64,000 nucleotides of DNA from Anthonomus grandis grandis (GCF_022605725.1 NC_065567.1:40589127-40653126); one strand, 5' to 3'. Positions 34,194 to 44,735 are shown, numbered from the stretch's first letter. The notes: generated by a model not told the origin, from the sequence alone. Translations and numbers: made by a program.

Positions 34194-37100
34194 CTGAAGT
34201 GCTTGGCAAGGGCTCGTTTGATTGAGTAGGGCCAGGATCAGGGTCGGGATCAGGTGGCTGAAAAGGTATAGATTTTTTTCTAAGTCTTTTGATTTTTCTA
34301 AGATGAGTAGATATTGGTTTTTTCTTAGCGGTACCTGTTATTTTATTTTTGTCTATTTGGGATACTTTTAGGGGTACGTACTGTGGGTTCATTTTATTTC
34401 TAAGGGTAGTTTTCTTATATACCGTATCATCTGGGAGTATTTCTGGAGGTTTTTCTGTATTTTTATTTTGTTTTTGAGTGTTTGTAGCTTGCTTGTTGTA
34501 AGCTGTTTTATAAATTTGTTCGTGGAATGGTAGTAACTCCTTTTTTCGTCTGTCATTATATTGCTCAAATAAGGTTAGGTCGTTATCGATGTTCGGCTCG
34601 TTTACGTAAGGGCCATATAATATGGAAAAGGGCGAATGACCTGTTGTCGAGTGAATACTTTGATTATAGATTAAGACAGCGGAAGTCATGAGATTTTGAG
34701 GGGTTTCATCGGGATTTTGCATTTTCAGAATTCTTAGTTTTTCTAAAAGTGTGGAATGCAATCTTTCTACAGGACTGTTGGAGGAAGAATTTCCTGGAGT
34801 AGTGTAATGAACTTCTATACAGAAAAGTTGACAGAATTCTTTGAATAAATTATTTTGAAATTCCTTACCCTGGTCTGTGACGATTTTTAAGGGGGTGTTA
34901 TGATGTGAAAAGTAATGACGTAGTTTGCTTAAAATAGTAAGGGCGTTTTTATCAGTTATAAAATAGGCTTGGGCATATTTTGAGAATGAATCTATTATTG
35001 TTAGAAACTGACAATTTGAAAACTGGAAAATGTCTAGGTGAAGTGTCTTAAATGGTTTTTCAGAGAGCAAGGGTCCTTCGTAAGCGATTTTGTAAGGGTG
35101 TCTTTCATATTTATTTTGAAGGCATATTTCACATGAATTAATAAAATTAGTTATCGAATCTCGTAGTTTAGGCCAATAATATTTTTGTTTAATATGGTTA
35201 TATGTTTCTGTTATACCGTTATGGTTACTTTTGTGATAATCGGCTAAAATTTCCTTTTGTTGAGTCTGGTCAGTCACGTCAAGGACGTAAGTGCTGGCAA
35301 AAACTAGTTTTACGGTTGTATTTAGATTAGAAAATACTTGTCTTCGAAACTCGAGTTTTAATTCGTCATTTTTAATAAATATAGTAAAGGTAACATCTGG
35401 TTTAATTATGTCCTTGATAATTTTTAAAATGTGTTGTTCCTGATTTTCTTTTGAAATTTTTACAAAATGGTGGTTTTTATTAAAAGGTTTAGTGTAGGTA
35501 TGTTTAAATTCATCGCCGTAGTCGATGACAAGACGATTTGAGGCATAATTGAGGGGTAATTCTGATATTGGGATATTCTTTCCTTCTGTATCATTATTGG
35601 AGTGTGCAGTGACGTCAGAATCGTCGTCGTTTGCGACAGGGTTAACAGGGTTTGAGATGTTTTGGGCTGGAGCGTCTTCTTTGTATCTTTCATTAAAGAC
35701 AAAGTCGGCTAAGTCAAAATCGGATAAGTTGGCAACTGTATTGTCAACATTTGGGACATTAGACTGTGAATCGGTATCATTTGTTTCAAGAGTGTTGAGA
35801 TTAATGCGGGAGAGAGCATCTGCTACTAGATTCTCTTTTCCTTTTTTATAGTGAATTTCGAAATTGTATTCCTCTAGTTTTATTTTCCAACGAATTAATC
35901 GGGAGTTGGGTTCTCTGATTTTTGAAAGCCAAACTAGGGGATTATGGTCAGTTTCAATTAGGAATTTTTGGCCATATAAGTATGGACGAAAATGTTTAGT
36001 CGAGTCCACTATTGCGAGAAGTTCTTTCTCTATAGTTGAGTAATTTTTTTCTGCCGAATTTAGGGTTCTGGAAAAGAATGCTATTGGGTGGTCATTTTGC
36101 GATAGCACACTGCCTATGGCTATGTTGGAGGCGTCGGTGGTGAGCTTAAAGGGTTTTGTGAAATCAGGGTATTGCAAGATAGGGGAATTGGATATGAGTT
36201 CTTTGCATTTTAAAAAGGCATTTTTATACTCTAAATTTTCTATATCAATTTGAGTATTTTTCCGTAGACATCTCGTTAAAGGAAAGGTAATTTTGGCGAA
36301 ATTTTTGATAAATCGGCGATAGTAGCCTACAAGCCCTAAAAAGGCTTTAATTTCTTTCTGATTTCTTGGTATCGGGTAACGTTGGATTACTTCAATTTTT
36401 AAAGGATTGGGTTTAATTCCCTCGGAGGTAATGATGTGTCCTAGGAAAGCTACCTCTTTACTCAGGAATTCTGACTTATCAGGCTGTATTTTGAGATTAA
36501 CTTCCCTTATTTTTTTAAATATCTGACGTATATGGTCTATGTGTTCAGATAGGGATTTAGAAAAAATAACTATGTCATCCATGTAGACAAAGCAAAATTT
36601 GTATAAGTAATCACGGAAAACTTCATCCATCATACGTTGGAACGTAGCGGGTGCATTTTTAAGGCCGAAGGGCATTCTGAGGTATTCATAGTGACCATTG
36701 TTGACAGTAAAGGCCGTTTTTTCAATAGAATCGGGATCCATTTCTATTTGATGGAATCCTTGGGCGAGATCTAGGGTCGTGAAGTACGTGCATTTTCCGA
36801 GATTATCTAAAATTTCATCTATTCGGGGAAGAGGCCATTTTTCTTCTATTGTCTCGTTGTTAAGGGATGTATAGTTTATCACCATCCTATGTTTCTGGAT
36901 GCCTGAAGCATCGGGCTTTTTTGAGACTATCCACACGGGTGCGGAATACGGAGATATTGAAGGACGAATTATTTTGTTCTCTAGTAATTTCTGAATTTGG
37001 GATTGTATCTCAATATTCATTAGAGGGGGATGTCGGAAGGATTTTACATAGATAGGTCTGTCTGTTTTAGTTCGAATTTTATGTTTGGTTTGACTGGTAA

Positions 37101-37803
37101 AACTGAGGTCACATCCTTCGTGATACATTATGTCTTTGTATTCATGACATAAGGGTAAAATTTTTGATTTTTCGAGAGGGGTTAAGTGATCGAAACGTAA
37201 GATGTTTTCAGGGTTGAATTTTTCTAAAATTGGGTATGATGGGTCTAGTATATCAAATTGATCTTGGGGGATGACTTTCATCCTTTGATGAAAATTTACG
37301 TGGACGGTAGGCGTGGGGTTGGGAATAGTACAAAAGCCATTTTCAACTTTTACTAAACTGTCAGGTATAATATGATTTTTTATGTCAAATGATGGCAAAA
37401 TAGCGACACCATTTTCGAAATTTACTGGTATTTTTAAAAAGTTATTGTTAAAGTTGTGTATCGGATGCAAGAGGGGTTTATTGTAAGCCAAAGAGAAGGG
37501 TATTATTATATTTTCCAACTTAAGGGTTTTGCTTTCATAATCTAGCAAGGCTTTTAAGTTTTTAAGATCTTTTGATCCTATTAAAGCATCGAAATCGTTA
37601 TGCCAATTCAGTACTCTCATTTTAAATTCGTTTTTTATGCCTAGTTCTTCTAGCAAGGAAATTTTTAAATTTTTGGTTTCTTTATAAGTGTTCTTGCATG
37701 CGGTTACTTCGAAAGGTTCGATAAATATTTTGTCGGAATATTTGTTTGCAATTTTAGGAGATATGATAGAGTCGGAGGCACCGGAGTCAATTAAAATTGT
37801 CAA
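34174..37803 (-). CDS. pol: Pol polyprotein: protease, RT, RNase H, integrase
   Basis: An uninterrupted frame of 1209 codons from a TTG; it is open further upstream to about 37897 and overlaps gag in the -1 frame. Domains by residue: retropepsin with DSGAS at 6-10; RT with YMDD at about 407-410; RNase H near 550-660 (TTDASN, ETDHNPL); integrase with an HHCC finger (H-x4-H, CEIC) near 860-900 and DDE acids in LHLDIFQF (~923), TDQGKEF (~974) and SPVERLHS (~1010). The C-terminus is basic, then Pro-Asp-rich (PPDPDPDPGP), and overlaps the env signal region in another frame. All catalytic motifs are intact. This is the standard enzyme set for reverse transcription and integration. Confidence 0.95.
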   Translation of the reverse strand: MTILIDSGASDSIISPKIANKYSDKIFIEPFEVTACKNTYKETKNLKISLLEELGIKNEFKMRVLNWHNDFDALIGSKDLKNLKALLDYESKTLKLENIIIPFSLAYNKPLLHPIHNFNNNFLKIPVNFENGVAILPSFDIKNHIIPDSLVKVENGFCTIPNPTPTVHVNFHQRMKVIPQDQFDILDPSYPILEKFNPENILRFDHLTPLEKSKILPLCHEYKDIMYHEGCDLSFTSQTKHKIRTKTDRPIYVKSFRHPPLMNIEIQSQIQKLLENKIIRPSISPYSAPVWIVSKKPDASGIQKHRMVINYTSLNNETIEEKWPLPRIDEILDNLGKCTYFTTLDLAQGFHQIEMDPDSIEKTAFTVNNGHYEYLRMPFGLKNAPATFQRMMDEVFRDYLYKFCFVYMDDIVIFSKSLSEHIDHIRQIFKKIREVNLKIQPDKSEFLSKEVAFLGHIITSEGIKPNPLKIEVIQRYPIPRNQKEIKAFLGLVGYYRRFIKNFAKITFPLTRCLRKNTQIDIENLEYKNAFLKCKELISNSPILQYPDFTKPFKLTTDASNIAIGSVLSQNDHPIAFFSRTLNSAEKNYSTIEKELLAIVDSTKHFRPYLYGQKFLIETDHNPLVWLSKIREPNSRLIRWKIKLEEYNFEIHYKKGKENLVADALSRINLNTLETNDTDSQSNVPNVDNTVANLSDFDLADFVFNERYKEDAPAQNISNPVNPVANDDDSDVTAHSNNDTEGKNIPISELPLNYASNRLVIDYGDEFKHTYTKPFNKNHHFVKISKENQEQHILKIIKDIIKPDVTFTIFIKNDELKLEFRRQVFSNLNTTVKLVFASTYVLDVTDQTQQKEILADYHKSNHNGITETYNHIKQKYYWPKLRDSITNFINSCEICLQNKYERHPYKIAYEGPLLSEKPFKTLHLDIFQFSNCQFLTIIDSFSKYAQAYFITDKNALTILSKLRHYFSHHNTPLKIVTDQGKEFQNNLFKEFCQLFCIEVHYTTPGNSSSNSPVERLHSTLLEKLRILKMQNPDETPQNLMTSAVLIYNQSIHSTTGHSPFSILYGPYVNEPNIDNDLTLFEQYNDRRKKELLPFHEQIYKTAYNKQATNTQKQNKNTEKPPEILPDDTVYKKTTLRNKMNPQYVPLKVSQIDKNKITGTAKKKPISTHLRKIKRLRKKSIPFQPPDPDPDPGPTQSNEPLPSTSGAQTPQ
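34258..34270 (-). promoter_or_regulatory. Candidate splice acceptor for env mRNA
   Basis: Minus-strand TATACCTTTTCAG, a good pyrimidine-rich 3' splice site, lies about 65 nt upstream of the GTG that opens the env frame and just before the hydrophobic env-frame stretch. Spliced env messages are known for gypsy-type elements; use of this site is inferred. Confidence 0.5.
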
Positions 37804-37856
37804 GTCCTTTTGTGGTAAATAAAAGTATGGGAGCTCAATTTGTTGTGCTACGTTAT

Positions 37857-39278
37857 TTAAGTTGATGGTAGATCTGGGCCTGATTTCGGAAAATTTGCGA
37901 AATTATCAATTTCCAAATTTTGTTCGGAAGTGGGGTAGTGATTTTGGTCATTAGGATTCGTTAAGGTGGGATCGAAAAAGGTTTCTTCATATTGACGATT
38001 TGGCTCGTAATATTCAGAATAATGTTGGGGTGAATAATCGGTATAATATTCAGACTGGTTATCTTCGACATACGGCACATCGGGATAAGAGTTAGCGTTG
38101 GTCTCAATGTTAGTTAACTCTTGGGACACAAAATTTCGGGGGCCTGATGATTGGAAAAAGTTTGGTTGTCGAAAAGGCATTCTTTGTTGATACTGCCTAG
38201 AGGGTTCAGTTATGGAGATTGACATTGGAGTAGGGGGGTCTAATTTAGGTTTATTATGATTTTGGGGAGCGAAGACGTTTCTTGGTTTTCCAAAAACTTG
38301 AGCATTTGTCGGATAATGTCTTTGAACTGGTCTAGGTCGTATTTGTATGGGTTGACTGGGAAATTGTTGCTGGGGGAATGTCATGGGGGGTTGATTCTGG
38401 GGTAGTAATCTTACGGGACTTTGGAAGCTATTTTGTTTTACATAGGAATTATGGTTATTATTATTAGTAAATTGGTTATTATGAACATTAGACAGATTTG
38501 AAAAATTTACCTGTGATTCAATCATATTATAGTTAATTACATGCGTATATGCATCATCAAGTGTATTAGGGCGTTGTAACATTAACATCGTTTTTAATGT
38601 CTGAGGCGAATTGGCTGGCAGAATTAAAACCGAAGTTTTTTCTATTTGATTAATTAAAATTAATTTCGCATTTACATCTGAGACTTCGCAATGTAATTTA
38701 GAAAAAATTCTTTGTACAAAGGATTTGAGTCTATCTACAAATTGTAATATGCTTTCATTTTTATTGATCTTAAAGTATTGTAATTGTTGGTGTAAAATTT
38801 GATAAGTGATAGGATCACCGAACTTTATCCTTAGGGCCTCTTTAATTGAAGGCCATGAATCTAAATCTGGTCTAGAAAGTAAAAAGTCTCGAGCATTGTC
38901 AATTAACTTTGACTTAATGGCTGCTAAAACAACTTTATTTTGATCAATACCATCAATTGTAAAATATAATTGGTAAAATTCATCTATAGATATTATAAAA
39001 CTTTCCAAATGGTTTTGAATTCCAGAGAAGGTTGGTAAGAGAGAAGTGTGGAATCTTATGTTTTCCATTTTAATATTTAAATTAGGTTTAAATAAATTAG
39101 AATCTAAAGTTAAGTTATCTAATAGGTTACTTATGCTATCTAAATTATTTTGATCAGAAATATTTTGACTATTTAAATTAGAAATATTTGAATTTTCGTT
39201 TTCAACTACTAATCCTAAAGATGCCCTATTTCGAATTAATATGTTTTTCAATTTTTGCGACGGATATGGACTAGACAT
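37857..39278 (-). CDS. gag: Gag protein
   Basis: A frame of 473 codons from the first ATG (39278); an in-frame TTG at 39296 lies upstream but is less likely. The N-terminal half is an alpha-helical capsid-like region (for example SIDEFYQLYFTIDG and LQYFKINKNESILQFVDRLK, as in gypsy gag). The C-terminal third is rich in Gln, Pro and Asn with Arg clusters and acidic Tyr-rich segments. No CCHC knuckle is present, as in several errantiviruses. A homologous gag, diverged and broken, occurs at 50.3-51.4 kb on the other strand, which supports the assignment. The frame ends in TAA at 37857 and pol follows in the -1 frame. Confidence 0.9.
   Translation of the reverse strand: MSSPYPSQKLKNILIRNRASLGLVVENENSNISNLNSQNISDQNNLDSISNLLDNLTLDSNLFKPNLNIKMENIRFHTSLLPTFSGIQNHLESFIISIDEFYQLYFTIDGIDQNKVVLAAIKSKLIDNARDFLLSRPDLDSWPSIKEALRIKFGDPITYQILHQQLQYFKINKNESILQFVDRLKSFVQRIFSKLHCEVSDVNAKLILINQIEKTSVLILPANSPQTLKTMLMLQRPNTLDDAYTHVINYNMIESQVNFSNLSNVHNNQFTNNNNHNSYVKQNSFQSPVRLLPQNQPPMTFPQQQFPSQPIQIRPRPVQRHYPTNAQVFGKPRNVFAPQNHNKPKLDPPTPMSISITEPSRQYQQRMPFRQPNFFQSSGPRNFVSQELTNIETNANSYPDVPYVEDNQSEYYTDYSPQHYSEYYEPNRQYEETFFDPTLTNPNDQNHYPTSEQNLEIDNFANFPKSGPDLPST
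37890..37896 (-). promoter_or_regulatory. Candidate -1 ribosomal frameshift heptamer
   Basis: Minus-strand AAATTTT, in the gag frame split A-AAT-TTT, fits the X-XXY-YYZ slippery pattern. It lies inside the short gag/pol overlap (about 37897-37857), directly after the stop that closes the pol frame upstream. Shifting -1 here would enter the pol frame. Confidence 0.55.
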
Positions 39279-39302
39279 TAAATAATGGCAATTCAAACAA
39301 AA

Positions 39303-39308
39303 ACTTAC
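39303..39308 (-). promoter_or_regulatory. Candidate splice donor in the leader
   Basis: Minus-strand GTAAGT, a full-consensus 5' splice site, about 25-30 nt upstream of the gag start region. Together with the acceptor at 34258 it would remove gag and most of pol to give an env message. The related element at 49.7-51.4 kb has a similar leader (CTTGATTGTACTG) but reads GTGAAT there. Confidence 0.5.
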
Positions 39309-39625
39309 AGTACAATCAAGGGATGACCCATAGAGCTTGCACAGTAGAGGTTCACAACCAAAGGAGTCCCTATAAAGGTGTGGCTTGAATCGTTCTGGTC
39401 CAGATGAGATGCTTGGGAAGGCAGCACTTGGATCAGCTAGGTCCCTGACAACACGGTAGGCGGCTTAGCAGTTTCTCGGCTTGGCCTTCTCCAAAAGGGT
39501 CGCAGTACCAAGGGTTGCGGTACTTGGGGTTGGTCGATGTCTTCAGATTCTTGATGGATAGTGCACTAAGATTTGACAATCACTTTTACACAACGGTAAA
39601 CCGATAAAGGGTAAAATTGCACTAT

Positions 39626-39641
39626 CCTGTTCGCAGCGCCA
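39626..39641 (-). promoter_or_regulatory. tRNA primer-binding site
   Basis: Minus-strand TGGCGCTGCGAACAGG begins at the last base of the 5' LTR. The same 16 bases follow the LTR of the plus-strand element at 49958-49973, so both use the same primer tRNA; which tRNA was not determined. Confidence 0.85.
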
Positions 39642-39867
39642 GTTAAATTCAGATATCGACGAACGGACTTTTAAAAAACATTTATTGATACAAACGGGCC
39701 TTAAAACTAGGTGAACAGAAATATGAACAGCAACGGTATTAGCCGAGGCTTTGACACAATATTAATGCTAACGATAAATCAAGCGATTTCTTAAATATAA
39801 AAATAGTCCTAAGCTAAGCATTTTATAATGTAATATAAACAATTAATTGTGGTTTGAGGATATGTCT
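39641..39867 (-). repeat. 5' LTR of the intact retrovirus-like element
   Basis: 227 bp, identical to 32459-32687 except for a 2-nt deletion. Followed by CGCA (39868-39871), the target duplication, and then by DD41D element 4 sequence. Confidence 0.93.
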
Positions 39868-40340
39868 CGCAAATGGAGATTCTTTACGAGTGCAACCATG
39901 GAAATAGTAACAATTGGCAGTGTTTATAACATTATTTTTTTCCTCGATTTTACCTGAATTTATAAATAGACGTACTTATTTGTTTTCTTGTTATTTAAAT
40001 GTAAATATTTCGGAAACAGTTGAGTTTTGAGATAAGGTGTGTTACACAAAACTTGCTTGGAATCTCGCCTATATTTCAAAAATGCAATAGAAAATATAGC
40101 ATTCTATTTAAAAAAATGACCGATGACGTCATATCTTTTTTTTTTGTTCCACCCTGTATACAAAAATTTATGTGAAATAATGCGCAACTTAAAATAAAAA
40201 TCGACGGGTCCGAGCGTTTTCTCAAAAAACCATGTCTCTAATTTTTATAGAATTTATGCGGAACTTTAGGCGGTCACTTTATATTTTAATATTAAACACT
40301 ACGGTCCTTTAAAAAACCAATAGTTCAAAACACACTGTCG

Positions 40341-43300
40341 TCACTCCTCTGTCTCTACTGGCCGCAACTCTGATTCAATAGGGAGTAGAGCCAATTTGTT
40401 GACAGCATGCTTTAGGGTCCCACTCTTGGTCCGTACAGTTATAACCCTTATGATGCCATCCTTGCCAGGGTGAGTAATGACAGCTCGTCCCAGAGGCCAG
40501 CATGTACTGGGAACATTTTCTTCCTTCAGAATAACCATGGAACTAACATGAATGTTTGGATTAGCGTCCTCTGCATTCCGTTTGGTCCTTACTTGAAGTA
40601 AGTGTAGATATTCCTTGCTCCAAAGAACCCAGAAATGCTGCTTCATTAGTTAAATGTGCGAATAGCGGTTTACATAGGTCACCTTGTCGGCCTTGAGGTC
40701 CCTTTCAGGAATGGCTGTTAACTGTTGTCCGATTAGGAAATGCCCAGGTGTCAGTACTTCAAGGTCGCAGGGATCGGAAGAGATGGGAGTTAGGGGATGG
40801 GAATTTAGAATTGCCTTGATTTTTATCGCAAATGTATAAAATTCCTAATAATCTAAAATGAAAAAATTTATACTGTATACTGTCATAAATGTATAAATGT
40901 ATGCCACCCAATACACGCTTTATATGATGTTTGCATGCTTTTACCGCAGCTTCATGCACTCTTCCAAAGTGAGGTGATCGAGGTGGCAGAAAATGCCATG
41001 TGATTTTTAAAAACCCAAGATAATCTTTGAAAGAGCTCGATTCCACCAATTTCGAATCGAATGGCTATTAGTTCATTGTTTGCCCCCACGAAATTGGTAG
41101 CGTTGTCTGAATAAATATTATCGCAAATGCCTCTTCTTGATTCAAAACGCTTTAAAACGCTCAAAAAACCAGTACTAGTTAAGTCAGAAATTACTTCAAT
41201 GTGGACCGCCTTAACGACTGACAAAAATGTATATATATGCCTTAATAATTTTGTTTGTCTTCATCTTACTCGCCTTTATTTCAAAAGGCCCGGCATAATC
41301 TACGAATACTGACGAAAATATGTGCGATGGTGTTACTCTATTCGAAGGCAATTCGCCCATTTTCGGAAATACACTTTTATGAGGACGGACTTTAAAGAAA
41401 CTAAATATTTACGAATTCGGGATTGCATTGCACCTCTACCACCGATCGGCCAATATTTCTGCCTAATATGGGATAATGTGCATTGTGCACCAGAATGAAA
41501 CGTCCGTAAGTGCTCAAAATCTTTTATTAAATTCGTGAATGAATGTTTGCTAGGTAAAACTATGGGATGTTTGACATCAAAGTTTAATCTGGAATTTTTT
41601 AATCATCCGCCGAGTCTAATAACACCTCGACTATCCAGAAAGGGAGACAATATCTTTAATTACTTTTCGAATGCACTTTGTTTTTAGTTTTTAAATTAAG
41701 TATTTCACCCTCAAAACAATCGTTTTGTACTAAAATTACAAGTGCTGTCTCATTTCTTTCAATTTCTGATAAAGCAAGAGACCCATGCTTCTTTTGTGTA
41801 GCCAAAACTTTACAGTTTTCGCAGAACCGAAAGCAATAGGCGACGTACGGATTAATTTCTTTAATTTTGAAAAGCGAGAAAAAATTTCAAAATTCTTGGC
41901 TTTGGTTACTTGGACGTGTAGAGGTGTAATTCGGGTATTTCTTTTTTCGAGCCAATAAAATTCTTAATGTTGGCCATTCAATTTGATTTCGAAAAAACGC
42001 GGGCCCATGTAACTAGAGATCCGAATGAATTAGATTTTTCAGATTCGAGCCGCGTGATTTAATATCAGCTGGATTGTGCTCTGAAGCAATGTAATTCCAA
42101 TCTATGATATTCGAATTTTGTTGGATTTCTGCGACACAGTTGGCGATAAATGTTTTCCAAGTTTTAGATTCTTTGGAAATCCAGTTTAGAACTATTGAGT
42201 CCGTCCAGAGATAAATTCGCGAAAAATCGATGTTTAAAGCCTTAAGACATTTTACGAACAATCTAACTCGAGCCTGGGAAGGGTTTGGTATTTTATTGGA
42301 CTGACTCTCGACTTAGCGCAAACTAAATTACTTTGAATGTTATTATCTAAGCCTATGGATCTGATGTATATGCAGCATGCATAAGCGCATTCGCTGGCAT
42401 CTGAAAACCCATGGACTTCGATTATTTTTGGACACTTAACGAGAACGTGACGACGAATCTGCATTAAACCTACTTGGCAAATTTCATTTTTTAAATTCAA
42501 CCATTCTCCAATTATTTCGTCTGGCAAATCTTCATCCCAGTCAATTTGCAATCTCCACAATTTTAGTATAATGAGTTTAACCCGGATTGACCTAAGATGC
42601 CCAATGGTTAAAAATTTTTGCTATAAAGGACAAAATGGATCTTTTTGTGAAATTTTGATTTAAAGAGATAGTTTGAGAATTATATTGAAAAGTGTCTGCC
42701 TTTGGCATCCAAGAAACACCCAAGGTTTTAATGCTAGAGTCATTCATAATAAGATATTCTTCTATTGAGTTTCGATCGATTTTTTCAAGAATTCTGGGAT
42801 CATTTGATTGGAACTTTCGCAGTTGGAATCCGTAATGTAATAGAATATTGCAAACATTTTCCCGAATTATATTTAGGGACTCAAAATCAGAGGAACCCGT
42901 AAGAATGTCGTCGACAAAGAAATCGGACCTAATAATTTCACTTTCAAGCGGCCATAGCTTTAAGTTATCCATAGCCACTTGTTTTAAGCAACGGGTGGAC
43001 AAGAAAGACGCCGAAGAAGTACCATACGTCACAAAGTTTAATTGGAAATGTTTTATGTTTTCGTCCTGAGAGTCTCGCCAAACAATCATCTGTAGATTTC
43101 GTTCATTTTGATCTATAAGTATTTGTCGGTACTTTTTCGCTAAGTCACCGCTTAAAACCACATTATGCTTCCTAAACCGAATTAAAATGCTAAGTAGACA
43201 TCTTGAATTGTTGGACCGACTTTTAGCACATTATTCAAAGACAAATTCGTGGAAGTTTTACACGCCGAGTCAAAAACGACCCTTAACTTGGTCGTGGTAC

Positions 43301-43800
43301 TTTCAGCCTTAAGGTTTTTTGTAAAACGGGAAGATTTTTGCTGAGTCGAACCTATTCTAAGCAAATTAGATCAAAAAGTATTTCATAACCAATAAGCATA
43401 TCGATCTTTGAAGGGATATTAAAATCTGGATCTGCCATTGAGAACTCCAAAGGAATTTTTAGCGCGGAACTATCGAAGTTTCTTTGTGGAGTAAGGCCAG
43501 AGATTGAGGATAAAACTAAACATTTAAGCTTAGTTTTATAGCTGGTTTATCAAGACAAAATTTCAGTTTCTACAGGTTCCGAGATATCAGTTTTTGTTTG
43601 ATTAATTCGCATTATAGGTACGCTCATCTTTATTGGTTCTATGCCTTATTTATTTGGAAAATTAGTCGTAACAAAATTGGATTGTGATCCACTATCGAGG
43701 AGAACTTTACACGGTATCGGTTTATGATTTTTGCTTAAGTACGTTAACTATAGCAGTCGATAATAAAATAAACGATTTTTTTATATTTTGACAATTCTGC
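40341..43800 (-). pseudogene. pol: BEL/Pao pol remnant
   Basis: Pieces in the correct minus-strand order: a weak protease region (43800-43600); RT with RFFVDDILTGSSDFE around 42900 (the YVDD-type box of BEL elements) and KLRVVFDSACKT at about 43280; RNase H-like sequence (VHGFSDASECAYACCIYI, 42420) and WTDSIVLNWI (42200); integrase with YSDNATNFVGANNEL (about 41100) and FLPPRSPHFGRVHEAAVK (40960-40990); and a DUF5641-like C-terminus (WPLGRAVITHPGKDGIIRV, about 40440-40500). Many stops and shifts separate them, and the RT N-terminus is reduced. No LTRs were recognised. Confidence 0.85.
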
Positions 43801-43926
43801 GTTTTCATTTGAGCCGGGTGACTCTGATGCGAGATTCGTTAAGCTAGTTTTAATAGTCATGTTGCTGCGATGTAACAAAGTCGCGTGTTTCGATTTACAA
43901 ATTTTGCAACCACTTGAGCGGCATTC

Positions 43927-44735
43927 TTACCTTTGATGGCCGTAACGTAAACAATTGGTGCACAACCGCATCTTATTTGCTTGACTAAAACGATCCGAGA
44001 TTGATAATTGCTTAAACTTATCGCAAAAATATAGGTGCCTCTTTATAATGAGGACATCGTGGCGTGTATACTGGTGCTCCATGTTGTGCGCTTGCATGTA
44101 CGTCGAGATAGCCACAAACGTTTTTGATTCGCAAAATCAATTTGAAACTAAAGATTTTACTTTCAAAGTTTCTAAAATATGACAACGTTGCGAAAGAAAT
44201 GTATTGAAATCAGCAATAGTCCGAGAAAAGATATCTTTACTATAAATCTCCCATTCACATTTACTGGTATGATCAAGTTTGGCAACTACAATGTAAATTA
44301 GAATCGTATGCCATTCTTTTACGTGTTCTCCCATTGATTTAAAAGAACGATAAATTTTTAAAAAGGTATCAAAAAGATTTCGTAATTCGTAATTCGATTT
44401 TCGAAAATAAAGGGCACGATTTCCATTATTTCCCTTAAATGGCAGTTTACAATTATTTTGCGATTGTTATAACGATTTTCTAATAAGTTCCAAGCAATTT
44501 TGTAGTTTTCATCTGTCGCGTTAAAGGAAGCAATTAGCCTCTTTGGTTCACCAATTAAAGCCTCTTCCAAATGACAAAATTTAGCAACGTTCGGAATATT
44601 ACTATTATGCACAATGGCCTTAAACATGTCACTAAACCTTTGCCATTCTGAATAATTGCCTGAAAACTGTGGGATCTTTAAGGATGAGAGATGAGACGCG
44701 ATATTTGGCAACGCCGCTATCACCTGTCTCGAAGT
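43927..44735 (-). pseudogene. gag: BEL/Pao gag remnant
   Basis: The first part (44723-44358) reads SLKIPQFSGNYSEWQRFSDM and WNLLENRYNNRKIIVNCHL, the DUF1759-type capsid region typical of BEL/Pao. After a frameshift it continues (44334-44137) to a zinc-binding stretch with LCTNCLRYGH at about 43930-43960. It lies directly upstream of the BEL/Pao pol remnant, as expected. Frameshifts near 44360 and 44120 break it. Confidence 0.8.

Larger units (their letters stand above)
32459..39867 (-). mobile_element. Env-bearing endogenous retrovirus (errantivirus/gypsy type), apparently intact
   Basis: A 7.4-kb unit with LTRs of 229 and 227 bp, flanked by a 4-bp CGCA duplication (32455-32458 and 39868-39871). 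It carries gag, pol and env, all open, on the minus strand, plus a primer-binding site and polypurine tract in the expected places. The LTRs differ only by a 2-nt indel (TTACAAGC versus TCAAGC), so the insertion is recent. Gene order and the F-protein-like Env match errantiviruses (Metaviridae), a group of insect retroelements some of which form particles. It sits in the 5' region of DD41D element 4. Whether it is transcribed or mobile cannot be told from sequence. Confidence 0.93.
31331..40156 (-). mobile_element. DD41D element 4, split by a retrovirus-like insertion
   Basis: The two halves are 31331-32458 and 39868-40156. Sequence at about 31331-31430 is the inverted complement of about 39960-40063, giving matched inner parts of the terminal inverted repeats on each side of the insert. 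The right end is GTTCCACCCTG followed by TA (40157-40158), the same kind of terminus as elements 1 and 2. The left outer end is missing. The transposase lies in the left half, and the insertion is in its 5' untranslated region, about 50 bp before the start codon. Confidence 0.82.

Noticed and set aside
35460..37055. Short frames opposite to or overlapping the pol of the 32-40 kb element
   Set aside because: Shadows of the 1209-codon pol frame; no independent motifs.
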